Source: an uncultured Lachnospiraceae bacterium
Lineage (GTDB): Bacteria > Bacillota_A > Clostridia > Lachnospirales > Lachnospiraceae
Direction: 5' to 3'
Length of the DNA stretch: 5,982 bases
Assembly: GCA_947564305.1 (NCBI GenBank)
Contig: CANOBT010000270.1
Span: 1 to 5,982 of the forward strand
Shown: piece by piece, positions 1 to 5,473 of the stretch
Layout of the letters: each line of letters begins with the position of its first letter
Numbering within the stretch: position 1 is the first letter of the stretch
Made by a program: the position numbers and the translations under genes
Notes under the pieces: model-generated
Database searches by the model: none
What the model saw: the letters and a program-made list of their open reading frames with translations, nothing else
Told to the model about the DNA's origin: nothing

Positions 1-234
1 TCTTGCCGCCTCACGGAGCTTTTCGACAGCATCGGTCTGTGGAATTTTCGGATTCTCATACCCCGCAAAAACATATTCTGGTATAGTATTAATAACAGCC
101 CGTGTAAACTCATCTAATTGATATAAAGGTTTTCCGTTATCATCTATATCCAAGTCAATCAAAAATGAATTTACATCATCTTCTTGAACCCTTGCTATAA
201 TAATATTTTTTCTATCAAAAGTCCTGTTTATCAC
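1..234 (-). CDS. Hypothetical protein, N-terminal 78 residues (runs off the left edge)
   Basis: The reading frame starts at GTG (232-234) and is open to the window edge. An AAAGG Shine-Dalgarno lies 8 nt before the GTG, and the frame has no ATG between the upstream stop and this codon, so the GTG start is well supported. The visible part begins MINRTFDRKN, is acidic and soluble-looking (a DDVNSFLIDLDIDDNG stretch), and has no signal peptide or membrane segment. It contains a TIPEYVFAGYENPKIP segment that I do not recognise. It lies downstream of the disrupted YhcG-type nuclease on the same strand, 130 bp away. That gap shows no obvious terminator or strong promoter, so the two may once have been co-transcribed. 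I assign no function. Confidence 0.6.
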   Translation of the reverse strand, partial: MINRTFDRKNIIIARVQEDDVNSFLIDLDIDDNGKPLYQLDEFTRAVINTIPEYVFAGYENPKIPQTDAVEKLREAAR

Positions 235-364
235 TTGAGTCGCCTTTCTCTTATGATTTAATGAAATCTTAAAGATTCGGTTTGTTAATTACCTACATAA
301 ACATTATTGGCGCACGCTCGAAATATTTGTTAATAATTGTTTATTCAATCACTTGTCATAAAAA

Positions 365-713
365 TCAATCCGATTCCGTGTCTTCAATTTTTTTAATCTT
401 TCCATTCTCCAACGCCCGATATTCCCGCCTTAATTCCTGTAACAGCTCTTCCTCACTCGGCAAATATAATTTATACTTCGATGCAAAAATCTGTGTTTCA
501 TTCTCTGGTAATGTAAACTTAACCACCGATTCGCTCTTGTCCGCACACAGCACAATTCCAATCGGCGGATTATCTCCCTCATTCATCAGCTCCCGCTCAT
601 AATAATGAACATACATCTGCATCTGTCCTAAGTCTTGATGCGTTAAGTCTCCGACTTTTAAATCAATCAGTACAAAACACTTCAAGATATAATTATAAAA
701 TACAAGGTCAATC
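365..713 (-). pseudogene. yhcG: YhcG/DUF1016 PDDEXK nuclease, C-terminal fragment (downstream half of the interrupted gene)
   Basis: This is the 3' half of a YhcG-like (DUF1016) protein, separated from its 5' half by the mobile element at 714-4246. Reading from the aspartate codon at 709-707 it encodes 114 residues and ends at TGA (365-367). It begins DLVFYNYILKCF, continues with VLIDLKVGDL and GQMQMYVHYYERE, and then IGIVLCADKSESVVKFTL. These match the conserved C-terminal nuclease part of DUF1016 proteins. The D of FWIDL (restored residue 228) and the D-x-K of IDLK (243 and 245) fit the PDDEXK active-site pattern; usual family members have E-L-K, so Asp replaces Glu here. No start signal of its own is seen; an in-frame TTG at 685 exists but lacks a clear ribosome binding site. 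YhcG-type proteins are often found near restriction-modification or defence genes, but their role is not well defined. Confidence 0.9.
708..713. repeat. Left 6-bp junction repeat TCAATC
   Basis: TCAATC lies immediately left of the element and is repeated at 4247-4252 on the right. Joining 1-713 directly to 4253 onward, with one copy kept, gives on the minus strand codons for H-F-W-I-D-L-V-F-Y with no extra or missing base. The repeat is therefore either the shared crossover (overlap) segment of tyrosine recombination or a target duplication of the same length. The 6-bp size fits the overlap length of tyrosine recombinases. Confidence 0.85.
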
Positions 714-722
714 TTATTCTGA

Positions 723-750
723 AATCGGAATAACGTGGATTATTCCGATT
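723..750. repeat. Symmetric 11-6-11 core-like site at the left end (circle-junction-like)
   Basis: AATCGGAATAA (723-733), spacer CGTGGA (734-739) and TTATTCCGATT (740-750) form two perfectly inverted 11-bp arms around a 6-bp centre. This is the geometry of tyrosine recombinase core sites such as dif. The left arm equals the outermost arm of the right end of the element (4236-4246), and the right arm equals the outermost arm of its left inverted repeat. The site therefore looks like right end plus spacer plus left end joined, as in an excised circle. A weaker arm-like sequence, TTATTCTGAAA (714-724, 8 of 11 matches), lies directly after the TCAATC junction. Binding by the recombinases is inferred, not shown. 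Confidence 0.7.
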
Positions 751-773
751 CTCTGATTATTCCGATTTTAGCA
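740..773 (+). repeat. Left terminal inverted repeat (34 bp, paired with 4213-4246)
   Basis: This 34-bp segment is a perfect inverted copy of 4213-4246, and two further bases (738-739) also match 4247-4248. It consists of the 11-bp arm TTATTCCGATT (740-750), spacer CTCTGA (751-756), the same arm again (757-767), then TTAGCA sharing into a T-rich edge. The two arms are direct repeats with a 17-bp period. They are the likely binding sites of the recombinases. Confidence 0.9.
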
Positions 774-810
774 TAGAAACCTTGATATTAACAGTCCCCC
801 CATAAGAAAA

Positions 811-836
811 AATCGGAATAATTCTTAATCCCCTAC
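811..836 (-). repeat. Left subterminal inverted repeat: arm copy plus ATCCCCTAC
   Basis: AATCGGAATAA at 811-821 is another exact arm copy, inverted relative to the terminal arms, followed by ATCCCCTAC at 828-836. The same two blocks recur in mirrored order at the right end (GTAGGGGAT 4123-4131 and TTATTCCGAT 4146-4155). The ends of the element are thus related over about 100 bp rather than only 34 bp. The copy lies just upstream of the first recombinase gene, so binding here could also affect its transcription; that is inference. Confidence 0.7.
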
Positions 837-858
837 CTAAGTGATTACTCCTTTGTTA

Positions 859-870
859 TGCTATTAAAAT
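859..870 (+). promoter_or_regulatory. Candidate extended -10 promoter for the recombinase operon
   Basis: TG-C-TATTAA (859-867) resembles an extended -10 element and is followed by more A/T, about 30 bp before the ritA start. No convincing -35 box is seen at 16-18 bp upstream, which an extended -10 promoter can tolerate. It sits inside the element, downstream of the terminal and subterminal arms, so the trio could be expressed from its own promoter after insertion. Confidence 0.35.
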
Positions 871-896
871 AAACCACAGCAAAGGAGGACATATCC

Positions 897-2138
897 ATGT
901 CACTATCAATTGATGAAGCCATCAAAAAAGTGCTTTCCTTTTTGAAAAGTATCCCTATGGCTCCTGCAACAGTAAAGTACTACTCTTGCTGCTGTTCGCA
1001 TGTCAGGGATTACTGTCAGCGCAATGCCTTACAGGAATTCTCATACAAAGATGCGGCTTCTTTCACAGCAGAACAGCTGAAATTGGCTGAAAATGGTAAA
1101 TTCGGCAAAATCTATGCATTGATCATGCGGAAAGCCGCTTACTATGTGGCAGATTGTTTCGAAACAGGTACGCTTGAATGGAAACGCAACAGGTATACAA
1201 TAACGGAACTACCTGAAAATTACCAGCAGATTCTTGGTTCTTTTGAGGAGTCTATTTCCGGAAAACTTGCCGAAGGGTCAGTCTATAACATCATTCATGA
1301 AATCCGGAAATTCCTGAAGTATCTTGAGAAAGCAGGCTGCCTCATTATCCAGGATCTGTCAGCTGATATCCTGCGTGCATATGTGATCCAAGAGGCTCCT
1401 AAACACATGGGCAATTACGTAAACCTCACATGGCCTCTGAAAAAGTTCCTTGCTTATGTCAAAAAGAGCGGCGTTGCCCTCTCGGGAACATTCGATTTCT
1501 TTCTGGCAAACCCGGCACCTGTACATGAGAGGGTGCTTCCGGCATTTGATGATGATGAAACAAAGGCAATACTTGAAAGCATAGATACATCAACAAAACA
1601 GGGCAGGCGTGATTATGCGGTGGTAATGCTTGCGCTTGACACCGGCCTTAGATGGTCGGACATTGCCAAGATGCAGCTTTCCGACATTTTATGGGAGAAG
1701 CGGGAAATCCGGGTGAAACAGGAAAAGACGGACACTCCGCTTACACTTCCGCTGACGCTCCGGGCAGGGACTGCCGTAGCAGACTATATATTAGAGGCCA
1801 GGCCGAAATGCAGCAGTCCATATGTTTTTCTCCGCCTCAGAAAACCTTACTCTTCTATGCTTTCATCTGCGTCTCCCACAAAGGACCTCATGGGACGTTA
1901 CTTCAAGAAAAATGGTATAGAACACCATTTCGGTGATGGAAAGACATTTCACGGGCTCCGCAGGACTATGGGAACCAATCTCGTCAGGAACGGGACCCCG
2001 CTGGAAGAGGTGTCACAGATCTTGGGCCACCGCGATATAAATTCGTCCAGGCACTATATATCCCTCCATGATGAAATGCTGGCTGAATGCTGCATGGACA
2101 TCAGCATGTTCGCTACAGAGAAGGAGGGGCTGCAATGA
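897..2138 (+). CDS. ritA: Tyrosine recombinase, first of the trio (RitA-type), 413 aa
   Basis: This is a tyrosine-family site-specific recombinase that cuts and rejoins DNA through a covalent 3'-phosphotyrosine. The start ATG follows a strong AAAGGAGG (881-888) at 8 nt. Residues about 1-100 form an extra N-terminal region, about 112-205 a SAM-like core-binding domain, and about 213-405 the catalytic domain. The complete active site is visible: R252 in TGLRWSDI, K277 in EKTDT, H352 and R355 in FHGLRR, H378 in ILGHRD, and nucleophile Y387 in SRHYI. It is longer than its two partners because of the N-terminal extension. The stop codon overlaps the next start (ATGA, 2135-2138), implying translational coupling. 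As the first gene of a RIT-type operon it probably acts with the next two on the repeated arms at the element ends. Recombinase assignment is very secure; the RitA label rests on gene order and size. Confidence 0.95.
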   Translation: MSLSIDEAIKKVLSFLKSIPMAPATVKYYSCCCSHVRDYCQRNALQEFSYKDAASFTAEQLKLAENGKFGKIYALIMRKAAYYVADCFETGTLEWKRNRYTITELPENYQQILGSFEESISGKLAEGSVYNIIHEIRKFLKYLEKAGCLIIQDLSADILRAYVIQEAPKHMGNYVNLTWPLKKFLAYVKKSGVALSGTFDFFLANPAPVHERVLPAFDDDETKAILESIDTSTKQGRRDYAVVMLALDTGLRWSDIAKMQLSDILWEKREIRVKQEKTDTPLTLPLTLRAGTAVADYILEARPKCSSPYVFLRLRKPYSSMLSSASPTKDLMGRYFKKNGIEHHFGDGKTFHGLRRTMGTNLVRNGTPLEEVSQILGHRDINSSRHYISLHDEMLAECCMDISMFATEKEGLQ

Positions 2139-3100
2139 AAACAAAACAGAAAACATTTGTATTTGCAAGCCTTTTTGCCGATGACATCCAGGGGATGGTG
2201 GAATACAAAGCCGCGCTCGGACATAAATGCGAAAGCTATGCCTGGGCCCTGCAGACTTTTGACCGGTACTGCCTGTCCCATCATCCGGATTCCGGCACGC
2301 TCACCCAGGAGATCGCTTTTGGCTTCTGTCAGGCCGGGACAGATGGGAAAAACTGCGGATACCGCGCAGGCACAGTCCGGGAATTCGGCCGTTACCTCTC
2401 TGCCATAGGGAAAGAGGCATACATCCTTCCCATGAATTTCTTCCCGCAGAAAAAAGCAGACCTTCCCTATATCATGTCAGATAATGAGATCCGGTCATTT
2501 TTCGGGGCGGCAGACCGTTATCCTCATGCGGACAACAGCCCCCTGCTCGAATATACGGTTCCGGTAATCTTCAGGCTCCAGTTCGCTACGGGAATGAGGC
2601 CGCAGGAAGCAAGGACCCTGAAGCGGGCCGACTTTAATTTTTCGAAAAACATGATATATATAGATGAAGCAAAAGGCCATAGGGACCGCAGGATTTTGAC
2701 TCTGCCGAATGTGATGGAACTGTGCAGGAAATATGACGCCATAGCAGAATCCCTCCATCCTGGCAGGACATATTTCTTCCCGTCCCCTGACGGCAGCCCA
2801 TACACGCATGGCTGGATGACGGAAAAATTCCACAAATGCTGGGAAAATGCCGGGAACAATACATCTTCCAAAAGCTGTACCCCCTATGATCTCAGACATA
2901 ATTTCGCAACAAGGACGCTCATGCGCTGGGTGGAGGAAGGAAAGGACCTGAATGCATATGCGCCATACTTAAGCACCTACATGGGGCATGTCACTTTTAA
3001 CAGCACCTTCTATTACATCCACCTTCTGCCAGAGAAGCTGGGTATCCAGAAGTTCATGGACATCCAGGGGATCATCCCGGAGGTGCCGCATGAAAGCTGA
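2135..3100 (+). CDS. ritB: Tyrosine recombinase, second of the trio (RitB-type), 321 aa
   Basis: The start ATG at 2135 is chosen because AAGGAGGGG (2121-2129) lies 5 nt upstream and the ATG overlaps the ritA stop by 4 nt. An ATG 16 codons earlier lies inside ritA and lacks such a site. Residues about 1-105 are a short core-binding domain and about 112-310 the catalytic domain. Active-site residues: R155 in ATGMRPQEAR, K180 in EAKGHRDRR, R254 in YDLRHNF, H285 in YMGHV, and Y294 in FYYIH, nine residues after H285 as in its neighbours. The first His of the usual HxxR motif is replaced by Tyr (Y251 in Y-D-L-R), so this box differs from ritA and ritC. The protein should still be catalytically competent, since that His varies in some family members. 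It overlaps ritC by 11 nt. Its role is presumably as a partner subunit in element excision and integration. Confidence 0.94.
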   Translation: MKTKQKTFVFASLFADDIQGMVEYKAALGHKCESYAWALQTFDRYCLSHHPDSGTLTQEIAFGFCQAGTDGKNCGYRAGTVREFGRYLSAIGKEAYILPMNFFPQKKADLPYIMSDNEIRSFFGAADRYPHADNSPLLEYTVPVIFRLQFATGMRPQEARTLKRADFNFSKNMIYIDEAKGHRDRRILTLPNVMELCRKYDAIAESLHPGRTYFFPSPDGSPYTHGWMTEKFHKCWENAGNNTSSKSCTPYDLRHNFATRTLMRWVEEGKDLNAYAPYLSTYMGHVTFNSTFYYIHLLPEKLGIQKFMDIQGIIPEVPHES

Positions 3101-4136
3101 TGCCTCAAGGGTTCTGGTCCGCAAACATCTCAGGCCGTATTTTACCGTGTTTCTTCCAAAACAACGCGGCTGCAGTGACAACACCATACAGAGTATACAT
3201 GACACATGGAACCTGTTCCTCCGTTACCTTTCTGCTGCAAAGGGCATTGACAACAGTCGGCTTGCTTTCTCAGATATCGACCCAGCGGTCGTGACTGGAT
3301 TTCTTGACCAGATGGAATTCGAGAAAGGCTGGAAACCATCAACAAGGAACCAGCGTCTAAGCTGCCTGAGATCATTTTTCAGATATGCGGCATCCATGGA
3401 ACCTGTTCTTTATCCTTGTTCGGCAGCACTGGGGGAGATACCCTTGAAAAAGGGGGCTGACCGTTCATATGTCATTGAATTCCTGAGCCCAGAAGAGATG
3501 AAATCCCTGCTGGCCGTACCGGATACAAAGACAAGACTCGGAGTGAGGGATCAGTTTTTCATGGCGCTGATGTACGATTCGGCAGCAAGGGACTGCGAGA
3601 TGCTGGGGCTGAAGCTGGAGGATTTCCATGAAGATAATAATACTGTCTACTTATGGGGCAAAGGCGCAAAGCCCCGGCTTGTTCCTGTTTCAGGGGAGAC
3701 CACAGCGCTTTTAGTCAACTACCGCAGAAAATTTCATCAGGGTTCAGCCTTACAGGAGCCGTTGTTTTACACGATACATAAAAGGGAGAAGACACCAATG
3801 TCGGATGACAATGTTGCCCGTTTCCTCAAAAAATATGCCGATTTAGCGAGAATGGAAAAACCTGACATCCCTGAAAGGATCCATCCCCACATGTTCAGGA
3901 AGTCGCGTGCCATGCACCTTTACCGTGCGGGAATGCCGCTGGCCCTTTTAGCGGAATTTCTCGGCCATGAGGATCCAGAAACGACCCGTATCTACGCATA
4001 TGCTGACACTGAGATGAAACGCAAAGCGATTGAAAAGGCTTCGCAAAATGTTGGGGAAGTCGCCAGCCTCCCCACAGAAAAAGCGTTTTGGGAAGGTGAT
4101 GACGACATCATCGGGCGACTCTGTAGGGGATACTAA
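3090..4136 (+). CDS. ritC: Tyrosine recombinase, third of the trio (RitC-type), 348 aa
   Basis: The start ATG at 3090 (MKADASRV) has GGAGG (3079-3083) 6 nt upstream and overlaps the end of ritB by 11 nt. The frame is open a further 34 codons upstream, but that part is a shadow of ritB. Residues about 5-108 form a SAM-like core-binding domain with the typical TxxxxxxxxxxFLRYL pattern (N31-L47) and NQRLSCLRSFFRYA (87-100). Residues about 128-318 are catalytic. Active-site residues are all present: R167 in SAARDCEML, K191 in GKGAKPRLVPV, H267 and R270 in HPHMFRKS, H293 in FLGHED, and Y302 in TRIYAYA. It resembles XerC/XerD-type integrases closely. Its last codons contain GTAGGGGAT (4123-4131), which belongs to the right subterminal inverted repeat, so coding and recombination sequences overlap here. 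No terminator hairpin with a T-tract follows it inside the element. Confidence 0.95.
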   Translation: MKADASRVLVRKHLRPYFTVFLPKQRGCSDNTIQSIHDTWNLFLRYLSAAKGIDNSRLAFSDIDPAVVTGFLDQMEFEKGWKPSTRNQRLSCLRSFFRYAASMEPVLYPCSAALGEIPLKKGADRSYVIEFLSPEEMKSLLAVPDTKTRLGVRDQFFMALMYDSAARDCEMLGLKLEDFHEDNNTVYLWGKGAKPRLVPVSGETTALLVNYRRKFHQGSALQEPLFYTIHKREKTPMSDDNVARFLKKYADLARMEKPDIPERIHPHMFRKSRAMHLYRAGMPLALLAEFLGHEDPETTRIYAYADTEMKRKAIEKASQNVGEVASLPTEKAFWEGDDDIIGRLCRGY

Positions 4137-4156
4137 TCAAAAAGATTATTCCGATA
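4123..4156 (+). repeat. Right subterminal inverted repeat: GTAGGGGAT plus arm copy
   Basis: GTAGGGGAT (4123-4131, inside the last ritC codons) and TTATTCCGATA (4146-4156, 10 of 11 matches to the arm) mirror the left pair ATCCCCTAC (828-836) and AATCGGAATAA (811-821). After this arm, TAGCATAGA (4160-4168) matches 769-777 next to the left terminal arm in the same orientation. The right subterminal region is therefore also a direct near-copy of part of the left tip. Confidence 0.65.
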
Positions 4157-4212
4157 AAATAGCATAGACAGTTTAATTCATGCAGACTGTATATAGTTTT
4201 TTAGGCGGCCTG

Positions 4213-4246
4213 TGCTAAAATCGGAATAATCAGAGAATCGGAATAA
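4213..4246 (-). repeat. Right terminal inverted repeat (34 bp, paired with 740-773)
   Basis: This is a perfect 34-bp inverted match to 740-773. It contains the arm AATCGGAATAA twice (4219-4229 and 4236-4246) with spacer TCAGAG (4230-4235), again at a 17-bp period. The next 6 bp are TCAATC, so the junction itself occupies the spacer position of the same 11+6 register. In the nuclease frame this end would add about 14 codons after the aspartate (YSDSLIIPILAQAA) and then a stop. Confidence 0.9.
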
Positions 4247-4252
4247 TCAATC
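4247..4252. repeat. Right 6-bp junction repeat TCAATC
   Basis: This is the second copy of the 6-bp direct repeat bounding the element; see 708-713. It follows directly after the outermost 11-bp arm of the right end. On the minus strand the bases read GATTGA and lie in codons W-I-D of the nuclease. Confidence 0.85.
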
Positions 4253-4928
4253 CAGAAATGGCGTCCATCAAAGGTGATTCTCTTCTGTCTGGCGACAAAG
4301 GAAAACCCTCTACCAAGTTCTAACAGAAACTTCTGCAAATGGGTAATTAAAGCCTGTTCCAAGTCGCTCTCATAGAAATCATCATTCGGATTCAGCCCAA
4401 GAAATTCAAGTACATAGGGGTCACGATAATATCTTCGGGTGTTTTAGCCGTCTCCGATGTCTGAATCTCAGCAGCAACCTTTTCTTTATTTTTACTGGAC
4501 AACAGCCTTTCATAGAAAAAAGTATTTATCTGACGTTCAAGCTGTCTGGTACTCCACCCGGATTTTACTGCTTCCTGCATATAGAACTCCCTTGCATTGT
4601 CATTTTCCACACGCATCAAAAGGCGATAGTGCGTCCAGCTCAATTCGCTACGCAGTGCGTAGCCATTTGGAAACGTCAAGTAAAACTGCCGCATGTTTTT
4701 CAAATTTGCAACAGTAAATCCTTTTCCAAAATCATGCGTCATCTGCTTGGAAAGTTCTTTCAGCAATCCTGCGCCATATTCCGCCTTTTCATTTCCACCC
4801 TGCTCTTCTATAATGGATTTGCCAATATTCCAATATGCTTCCACCATTGCAAAATTAGCAGTCTGGTAGACCTTGTTTCTTGCAGATAGCAATATATTCT
4901 GTATTTGATTATAAAAATTTTGATTCAC
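4247..4928 (-). pseudogene. yhcG: YhcG/DUF1016 PDDEXK nuclease, N-terminal fragment, frameshifted
   Basis: This is the 5' half of the nuclease gene. The start is GTG (4926-4928) with AAGGGG 9 nt upstream. The first 168 residues run in one frame (MNQNFYNQIQNIL...TPEDII) and cover the DUF1016 N-terminal domain, including TVANLKNMRQFYLTFP and LSWTHYRLLMRVEN. At about 4425 one base is missing. The original frame then gives VTPMYLNFLG and stops at 4392, whereas the shifted frame reads RDPYVLEFLGLNP and continues through LEQALITHLQKFLLELG and GFSFVARQKRIT to GRHFWI at the junction. Joined with the C-terminal fragment, the restored protein is about 341 residues, a normal family length. The gene is therefore broken twice, by the frameshift and by the insertion. 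A stable product of about 178 residues holding only the N-terminal domain could still be made. An error in the sequence cannot be excluded for the single base. Confidence 0.92.
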
Positions 4929-4943
4929 CTACAAATTCCCCTT

Positions 4944-5048
4944 TCACAACATATTTATGAAAATCCACTTATAGTTCTTTTCGGTCAGCCCTTTAACCAC
5001 TCTTGCAATGGTAGAATTATCCACATATGCCCTAGCAGAGACTGCCTT
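4944..5048 (-). pseudogene. Possible remnant of a MarR-like winged-helix protein
   Basis: Between the promoter and yhcG, a 34-codon open stretch without its own start encodes KAVSARAYVDNSTIARVVKG followed by LTEKNYKWIFINML and TGA. The part VDNSTIARVVKGLTEKNY resembles the recognition-helix region of MarR-type regulators (pattern V-D-x-S-T-I-x-R-x-V-x-x-L-x-x-K). A different frame just upstream reads QITKIERQSLL, which could be the preceding helix shifted by one frame. There is no room for a full MarR protein, so this would be a degraded fragment. The resemblance is by eye only and the call is tentative. The stretch could also just be the 5' leader of yhcG. Confidence 0.3.
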
Positions 5049-5071
5049 TCAATTTTCGTTATCTGAATACT

Positions 5072-5100
5072 ATTATAGTTCATTTTTCCCTATCTCACAA
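5072..5100 (-). promoter_or_regulatory. Sigma-A-type promoter upstream of yhcG
   Basis: On the minus strand TTGTGA (5095-5100) is followed after exactly 17 bp by a perfect TATAAT (5072-5077). Transcription would start near 5065 and run leftward into the yhcG N-terminal fragment with a leader of about 135 nt. It lies just downstream of the terminator at 5122-5165, so it begins a new transcription unit. Confidence 0.65.
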
Positions 5101-5121
5101 TGCAAAAGCAACACAAACTTC

Positions 5122-5165
5122 AAAAAACAACAGCCCCGCTCATCCTCCAAAGATAAGCAGGGCTG
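5122..5165 (-). terminator. Rho-independent terminator after the HTH gene pair
   Basis: On the minus strand CAGCCCTGCTTATC (5152-5165) and GATGAGCGGGGCTG (5131-5144) can form a 14-bp stem with two G-U pairs around a 7-nt loop. The stem is followed by a T-rich run (TTGTTTTTTG, to about 5121). It begins 12 bp after the stop of the gene at 5178 and ends its transcription unit. Confidence 0.88.
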
Positions 5166-5177
5166 AAACCCTCGTTT

Positions 5178-5468
5178 TTATACAATTCGATTTTCGGGCA
5201 GTTCCCCACGCAGTTTTTTAAGCTGCTCATTGAATTTCTTGTGCTTTTCTGATTTGACAGCAATCCCTATAAAATATCTGCTCACAAGAAAATCTAAAAG
5301 GTATTCTTTAGGAATCTGAAACTTTTGCCGTATAAAAAAGCTCTTTAACTCCTGTTTGCTGCACCATTTGGCAACAGAGCTTTCTCCATAACCCGTAAAT
5401 TGCGCCACCCGTCTGACATTCAACACATCGGGATAGTCTTTCAGCAGCATCTCATAATATTGCCGCAT
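5178..5468 (-). CDS. Small helix-turn-helix DNA-binding protein, 96 aa
   Basis: This is a basic 96-residue protein with an excisionase/MerR-like helix-turn-helix at about residues 16-62. LNVRRVAQFTGYGESSVAKW gives the two helices and the following F-x-I-x-x-K-F-x-I-P-K stretch the wing. The segment after it (LLDFLVSRYFIGIAVKS) ends in a Lys-rich tail. Proteins of this type are frequent in clostridial integrative and conjugative elements, where small Xis-like factors bend DNA or control transfer genes; the exact role is not known from sequence. The ATG follows the stop of the upstream HTH gene by 5 nt, with AGAGGA as ribosome binding site inside the end of that gene, so the two are co-translated. 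A strong terminator follows. Confidence 0.85.
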   Translation of the reverse strand: MRQYYEMLLKDYPDVLNVRRVAQFTGYGESSVAKWCSKQELKSFFIRQKFQIPKEYLLDFLVSRYFIGIAVKSEKHKKFNEQLKKLRGELPENRIV

Positions 5469-5473
5469 ACTGG

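Larger units (their letters stand above)
714..4246 (+). mobile_element. Recombinase-in-trio (RIT) type element, 3533 bp, no cargo, inserted in yhcG
   Basis: The element holds three consecutive overlapping tyrosine recombinase genes and nothing else, bounded by inverted repeats and by a 6-bp direct repeat (TCAATC at 708-713 and 4247-4252). Its boundaries come from the host gene: deleting 714-4252 (element plus one repeat copy) restores an uninterrupted DUF1016 nuclease motif. Three adjacent recombinases of roughly 320-410 residues with coupled starts is the hallmark of RIT elements. Tn554-type elements, which also use tyrosine recombinases and a 6-nt core, carry a different third gene and a much longer second one. 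The element is oriented opposite to yhcG. By eye its genes look richer in G+C than the flanking host DNA, consistent with acquisition from elsewhere. All three recombinases are full length, so the element could still be active. Confidence 0.88.

Noticed and set aside
282..602. Plus-strand open frame of 106 codons
   Set aside because: It is antisense to the conserved YhcG C-terminal part, and its translation is Ser-rich with no recognisable domain or ribosome binding site.
740..773. CRISPR array or phage att site
   Set aside because: Only two or three short repeats with 6-bp spacers are present at each end and there are no cas genes; the copies mirror each other at the two ends of a transposon-like unit.
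2495..2899. Minus-strand open frames inside ritB
   Set aside because: They are shadows of the recombinase coding frame; their Cys/Arg/Pro-rich translations match no family and several overlap one another.
2988..3089. Longer N-terminus for the third recombinase
   Set aside because: The extra 34 codons are Ser/Arg-rich, overlap conserved ritB codons, and lack a ribosome binding site; the ATG at 3090 has GGAGG at proper spacing.
714..4246. Tn554-type transposon
   Set aside because: Tn554 has two recombinases, one about 630 residues, and a small third protein that is not a recombinase; here all three are recombinases of 321-413 residues.
4457..4889. Two plus-strand open frames antisense to the nuclease N-terminus
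   Set aside because: They lie opposite clearly conserved DUF1016 coding sequence and show no domain.
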